Origin: Clostridium sp. CAG:288
GTDB lineage: Bacteria; Bacillota_I; Bacilli_A; RFN20; CAG-288
Reading direction: 5' to 3'
Assembly (NCBI GenBank): GCA_000437395.1
Contig: FR898174.1
Coordinates: forward strand, 18,667 to 27,920
Length of the DNA stretch: 9,254 bases
Shown: positions 5,831-9,254 of the stretch, piece after piece
Layout of the letters: the number at the start of each line of letters is the position of its first letter
Position numbering within the stretch: position 1 is the stretch's first letter
Notes under the pieces: model-generated
Seen by the model: the letters and a program-made list of their open reading frames with translations, nothing else
What the model was told of the DNA's origin: nothing
Databases searched by the model: none
Translations under genes and position numbers: made by a program

Positions 5831-8596
5831 ATGAAAATTAAATCTAAGTCGTTAGTCGGCGCAGTTATTCTTTGCGTTGCAAGCCTTACCGGCTGCAGTG
5901 GGCAAGAAAAACACACTCACAAAGAAGTTACTAGATACAATGATGAGTATCACTGGACTATTTGTGAAATCTGTAACAAATTGATGTCAGAAAAAGTGGC
6001 ACATACAATTACTACAGAAGTTACTAAAGCACCTAAGTGTGATGAAAAAGGTCAAGAGGTACATAAATGTGATTGTGGATTCAGTCAAATTTACTACATT
6101 TCTGCCACTGGTCACAAATACAAAACAGAATACTCTTATAACGAAACATCACACTATCATGAATGTGAAATATGTCACGATAAAACAGATATCGAAGACC
6201 ATAATTTGCTAGAAGAGATTCTTGAAGAACCAACCGAGAAAAAAGAAGGTAAGAAAAGAGTTTACTGTGATAAATGTTCCTATGAAAAATTTGTTACTTT
6301 AAGTACGATTTCTCCAACTGAAAACATCCTTGAAATTCTTCCTGATGAAGTAAATGATCATCCATACTTAGAAATGAATGGCGTATATTTAAACGAACAA
6401 TATCCTAGAGAATTCACAATTCAAAAAGGTTCCGGCTATATAAAATCAGATAAGCTTGGCGCTATTTCTGAAATTGCCATTCACTTATATGGATATCGTA
6501 ACAGTGTAACTGTTTACGATAACATTACTGGTGGCAATCAAATTACTGGTACAAAAGAAACTAAGTATCTTGATGGTACACCAGGTAACTTATTTACATA
6601 TGACTTAAACGGAGCTACATCATTTAGAATTGAAAACACTGCCACTTCTGATGCTAACGCTTTCTCTATCACTATTAAGCATAGCGGAAAAGTTGAAAGT
6701 CCTAAATATGAAGAAATCTCTATTTCTAAAGCACTTGAAATTGGCTCAGCATTAACAGGAGTCAGTGAAAAAAGTTATATTGTATCTGGTAAGATTACAG
6801 CTATCAATGATGAACTAGTAACCATATCTGATGGAAATAATTCACTTGTTGTTGAAAACAAATATATTAAAAACAATATGAATCCTGACTACACAGTCAA
6901 ATTAAAAGGAAAAATTGAAAATAGAGACGGACAAATATTATTAACAAATATTTCCTTACAATCATACGATCCAGCTAAATATGGTGTTGAAATTCAAGCC
7001 TCTGAACATGGATCAATTCAAGTTGATAAATATTCTGATTTATCTTATGACGATAGAGTTAAAATTACCGTTATTCCAGATGAGGGCTATAAAATTAAAA
7101 CACTTTATGTTAATGGAATTAAGAAAAACTTCTACAATAACTTAGCTACATTCTTAATTAAGCAAAACACATTAATCACAGCTGAATTTACTAAAGATTA
7201 TGGTGAAAATACTATTGAATCAGAATATGTATTTTCTTCTTACGATTCTGGTGTCGATAAAAAAGAAAACGAAGAACATACATTAGATGATAATACAAAA
7301 ATTACAGTCAACAATTCTTTCTTCTCTTCTAACCTTATTATTTATGAAAATGGTTCAGCCTTAATTGAATCAAAAGGAGCTATTAAAGAATTAACAATTA
7401 AAACAACTGCAACTATAGGTTCCTTATCAATATATGGAAAAGAAAGTGATACAGTTAATAATCTTATCGCATCAATTTCAAATGATGGAGTTACAGAATA
7501 TACATACGATATTTCAGATAAAAACTATACAACATTAAACATAGTTTCTACATCTGGTACAGTTTCTCTTGAATCAATTTCTCTTGTCCACGTTAACACT
7601 GACACATTAGGCAACTTTGTTATTCATAGTATTGAAATGGTTGGGACTTATGGTGATTCAAACCTTATTACATATGGAAACTATGATATTTTAATTGATG
7701 GTGGTACTGAATTAGATTCTGACAATTTAAAGAAAGCTATAGATACATATGTTATTGATGGAGTCTTAGACCTTCTTATTATTACTCATCCAGACTCAGA
7801 TCACTATGCTGGTATAACTTCTGGCAATCCATTCGTTAATCTCACGGATGTCAAAATGATGGTAACAGGTGATGATGCTAGCAACGATTCAATAGTCGAT
7901 AACGTTAAGTCAAAATTCCCAAATCTTGAAGACTATAATATTTCAGAACTTGTAAGTGAAGAAAAGAAAACTCATACACTTAGTGTTGACGATAAATTTT
8001 CTATCGATTTCTTGTGGCATCCAGGATATAGCGTTAAAAGCAAAAATAACCAATCAGTTGCTACATTATTAAAATATAAGAACACCAAGTTATTCATGGC
8101 TGGCGATATGGAAAGAGCAGCATGTAATAACTTCATTCCAACACATCCAAATTTAACAAGCGAAGAAGATTTTGTTATCTTTAAAGCTTTACACCATGCT
8201 TCAAATGGTTCTAACGATACAAACTTTATCAATTACATCAAACCAGACTTTGCCTTTGTCACTGCAGGTATGAAACTCTCTGATTCAGACAATACACCTA
8301 ACTACAAAGCTCACCCATACTTAGATGCCTCTATTAGAATTGGCAACTACACAACACAATATTATTGGAGTGGTGTCTGTGGACAATTAAATATTGTTTG
8401 TAATGGTTATACTGCTACTGCTAAAGGTTTAGGAAGATCTAAAGATTACTACGTATATAACAAAAACACTGGTGAATATATTAAAGCCGATAAAGAAAAA
8501 GAAAAAACTGTTACATACTTTGAATCTTATTTCTATCAAAACGCTATCGTTAATATGGATAAACCAAATTTAGCCGGCGTAAGCTTATATTGCTAA
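5831..8596 (+). CDS. Multidomain surface lipoprotein with C-terminal ComEC-like metallo-beta-lactamase domain
   Basis: The 921-residue product has lipobox LTGC (Cys22). Domains in order: Cys/His modules (about 28-149: H28, H30, H41, C45/C48, H58, then C70, H78, C80/C82, H95, then H108, H110, C112/C115, H124, then C146/C149); a beta-rich domain (about 179-286); an OB-fold-like domain resembling the YhcR type (about 294-380); a divergent InlB B-repeat-like domain (about 384-456); a second beta-rich domain (about 461-590); and a metallo-beta-lactamase fold (about 591-865). The last has G608-D-S, D623-G-G, H653-P-D-S-D-H658, N739-N-Q-S, G758-D759, H788-H789 and H828-P, the series typical of the ComEC/Rec2 hydrolase domain, with metal ligands kept. 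The ComEC membrane channel is absent. It is probably an extracellular metal-dependent phosphodiesterase or nuclease; the substrate is unproven. AGAGGT (5815-5820) precedes the ATG by 10 bases. Confidence 0.93.
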   Translation: MKIKSKSLVGAVILCVASLTGCSGQEKHTHKEVTRYNDEYHWTICEICNKLMSEKVAHTITTEVTKAPKCDEKGQEVHKCDCGFSQIYYISATGHKYKTEYSYNETSHYHECEICHDKTDIEDHNLLEEILEEPTEKKEGKKRVYCDKCSYEKFVTLSTISPTENILEILPDEVNDHPYLEMNGVYLNEQYPREFTIQKGSGYIKSDKLGAISEIAIHLYGYRNSVTVYDNITGGNQITGTKETKYLDGTPGNLFTYDLNGATSFRIENTATSDANAFSITIKHSGKVESPKYEEISISKALEIGSALTGVSEKSYIVSGKITAINDELVTISDGNNSLVVENKYIKNNMNPDYTVKLKGKIENRDGQILLTNISLQSYDPAKYGVEIQASEHGSIQVDKYSDLSYDDRVKITVIPDEGYKIKTLYVNGIKKNFYNNLATFLIKQNTLITAEFTKDYGENTIESEYVFSSYDSGVDKKENEEHTLDDNTKITVNNSFFSSNLIIYENGSALIESKGAIKELTIKTTATIGSLSIYGKESDTVNNLIASISNDGVTEYTYDISDKNYTTLNIVSTSGTVSLESISLVHVNTDTLGNFVIHSIEMVGTYGDSNLITYGNYDILIDGGTELDSDNLKKAIDTYVIDGVLDLLIITHPDSDHYAGITSGNPFVNLTDVKMMVTGDDASNDSIVDNVKSKFPNLEDYNISELVSEEKKTHTLSVDDKFSIDFLWHPGYSVKSKNNQSVATLLKYKNTKLFMAGDMERAACNNFIPTHPNLTSEEDFVIFKALHHASNGSNDTNFINYIKPDFAFVTAGMKLSDSDNTPNYKAHPYLDASIRIGNYTTQYYWSGVCGQLNIVCNGYTATAKGLGRSKDYYVYNKNTGEYIKADKEKEKTVTYFESYFYQNAIVNMDKPNLAGVSLYC
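5912..6277 (+). repeat. Region encoding repeated Cys/His modules
   Basis: Residues 28-149 of the surface hydrolase contain two copies of one pattern: H-x-[HY], about 10 residues, an aromatic/His pair, C-x2-C, then H about 9 residues on (copies at about 28-58 and 95-124). Between and after them are C-x-C or C-x2-C pairs. A third relative is in the LRR lipoprotein at residues 254-285. The ligand density suggests metal binding, but the fold is not known to me. Confidence 0.6.
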
Positions 8597-8616
8597 TTAT
8601 ATAAACAAACATTATG

Positions 8617-8646
8617 CCCAGTGAAGTTACTATTTCACTGGGTTTT
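8617..8646 (+). terminator. Strong intrinsic terminator of the surface hydrolase gene
   Basis: A perfect 9-bp stem (CCCAGTGAA/TTCACTGGG) with an 8-base loop is followed by TTTT. It starts 20 bases after the TAA stop of the gene at 5831-8596 and is one of the most G+C-rich spots of the window. It faces the convergent membrane protein gene. Confidence 0.85.
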
Positions 8647-8675
8647 AATATGTAAAAAATTCCAAATTATGGCAA

Positions 8676-8710
8676 ATAAAAATCCTTATCTCACTTAAGA
8701 AATAAGGATT
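8676..8710 (-). terminator. Intrinsic terminator of the right-edge membrane protein gene
   Basis: On the minus strand a 9-bp stem (AATCCTTAT/ATAAGGATT) with a 12-base loop runs into TTTTTATTT. It lies 5 bases after the TAA stop at 8716-8718. Together with the plus-strand terminator at 8617-8646 it closes the convergent gene pair. Confidence 0.75.
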
Positions 8711-8715
8711 AACTA

Positions 8716-9254
8716 TTAGAAATGAATAAAATAGAAGAATACACCAGCTGTAACTATCAATACACAAGTTAGAATTAATGATACTTTTTTAGCAGGTGTG
8801 TCTACTAGATCAAAATTTATACTTAATATTATAGTCACAATTAACGTAACAGGAATAATAGCATAAATACAAATTACTAATATTAACGTTATCAAAGCCG
8901 CAAGTATAAAACCAACTAAGACAGCTAATAAGAATAAAATAATAATTATTAAATCAAGAACAAATGTTACAACAATTATAATAAGCGCCGGAATAGCTCC
9001 TAATATTGCAACAAGAATTGAATTACTAGCAGCTTCACCAAAAGTGTTTACAAACCATGTTACTATAAAGAAATATGGAAATTTATTAGGTAGGCTACCT
9101 AATCCGTTAAAAGCCCACTCTGTAAAAGCTTTAAGCACATTATCAAACACGTTAGAATATTTAAGTGTAAGCATTAATCCACAAATCAATAATGGTACAA
9201 TGATTAATAATATATTTTGCCAAGATAAGCCAATATTAAAATTAATGTGTGCTC
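8716..9254 (-). CDS. Polytopic membrane protein, N-terminus beyond right edge (partial)
   Basis: The frame is open from the right edge to a TAA at 8716-8718, and 178 residues are visible. No in-frame ATG with a ribosome site opens it, and the frame continues past 9254, so this is a C-terminal part. It is very hydrophobic. A segment at about visible residues 13-29 is followed by an amphipathic stretch with W, F and N-K-F-P (about 43-75). A long, almost continuous hydrophobic block (about 78-146) probably holds three membrane spans, and a last span (about 157-178) ends the protein. There are very few charges and no motif I recognise. I cannot assign a family. A transporter component or membrane-integral accessory protein is possible. 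Transcription runs towards the surface hydrolase gene and stops at the terminator at 8676-8710. Confidence 0.8.
   Translation of the reverse strand, partial: AHINFNIGLSWQNILLIIVPLLICGLMLTLKYSNVFDNVLKAFTEWAFNGLGSLPNKFPYFFIVTWFVNTFGEAASNSILVAILGAIPALIIIVVTFVLDLIIIILFLLAVLVGFILAALITLILVICIYAIIPVTLIVTIILSINFDLVDTPAKKVSLILTCVLIVTAGVFFYFIHF

Noticed and set aside
7972..8232. Open frame of 86 codons on the minus strand
   Set aside because: It is antisense to the conserved metallo-beta-lactamase motifs of the surface hydrolase and has no signal of its own.

Overview
The window is a strongly A+T-rich stretch, about 70% A+T by eye. It encodes lipoproteins with short Gram-positive-style signal peptides, good Shine-Dalgarno sites and intrinsic terminators. 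None of the six visible stop codons is TGA, and every Trp codon I read is TGG, so the standard bacterial code fits better than the mycoplasma code. BspA-type leucine-rich repeats, FN3-like, OB-fold-like and B-repeat-like modules on lipoproteins, together with zinc-ribbon membrane proteins, suggest an uncultivated host-associated low-GC Bacillota (Bacilli/Erysipelotrichia-like or a walled relative of Acholeplasma). That placement is inference.

Left part, minus strand (1-4680). A BspA-like leucine-rich-repeat lipoprotein runs off the left edge (1-1479). Upstream of it is a compact three-gene unit read leftwards: two tandem paralogous membrane proteins with N-terminal double zinc ribbons (3666-4613 and 2568-3656), then a lipoprotein with an FN3-like domain (1582-2565). 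Gaps are 9 and 2 bp. The unit has a TTGACA promoter-like site interrupted by a run of seven G, and it ends in an intrinsic terminator one base after the last stop codon.

Middle (4680-5830). This holds a doubtful 68-codon minus-strand ORF followed by a terminator, and a membrane-anchored XRE-type regulator (5062-5646, minus). A 184-bp divergent intergenic region carries a perfect 15-bp palindrome.

Right part (5831-9254). A 921-residue plus-strand lipoprotein carries Cys/His modules, beta-rich domains, an OB-fold-like domain, a B-repeat-like domain and a C-terminal ComEC-like metallo-beta-lactamase domain. It ends in a strong terminator. A polytopic membrane protein converges on it from the right edge (8716-9254, minus, partial) and has its own terminator.

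How they may work together (inference): nearly every gene product is at the cell envelope. The zinc-ribbon pair plus lipoprotein looks like one cotranscribed envelope unit with cytoplasmic metal-binding heads. The XRE membrane protein is the obvious candidate regulator of the divergent surface hydrolase. The LRR lipoprotein and the hydrolase lipoprotein share an extracytoplasmic Cys/His module. No mobile element, CRISPR array, tRNA or rRNA was seen.
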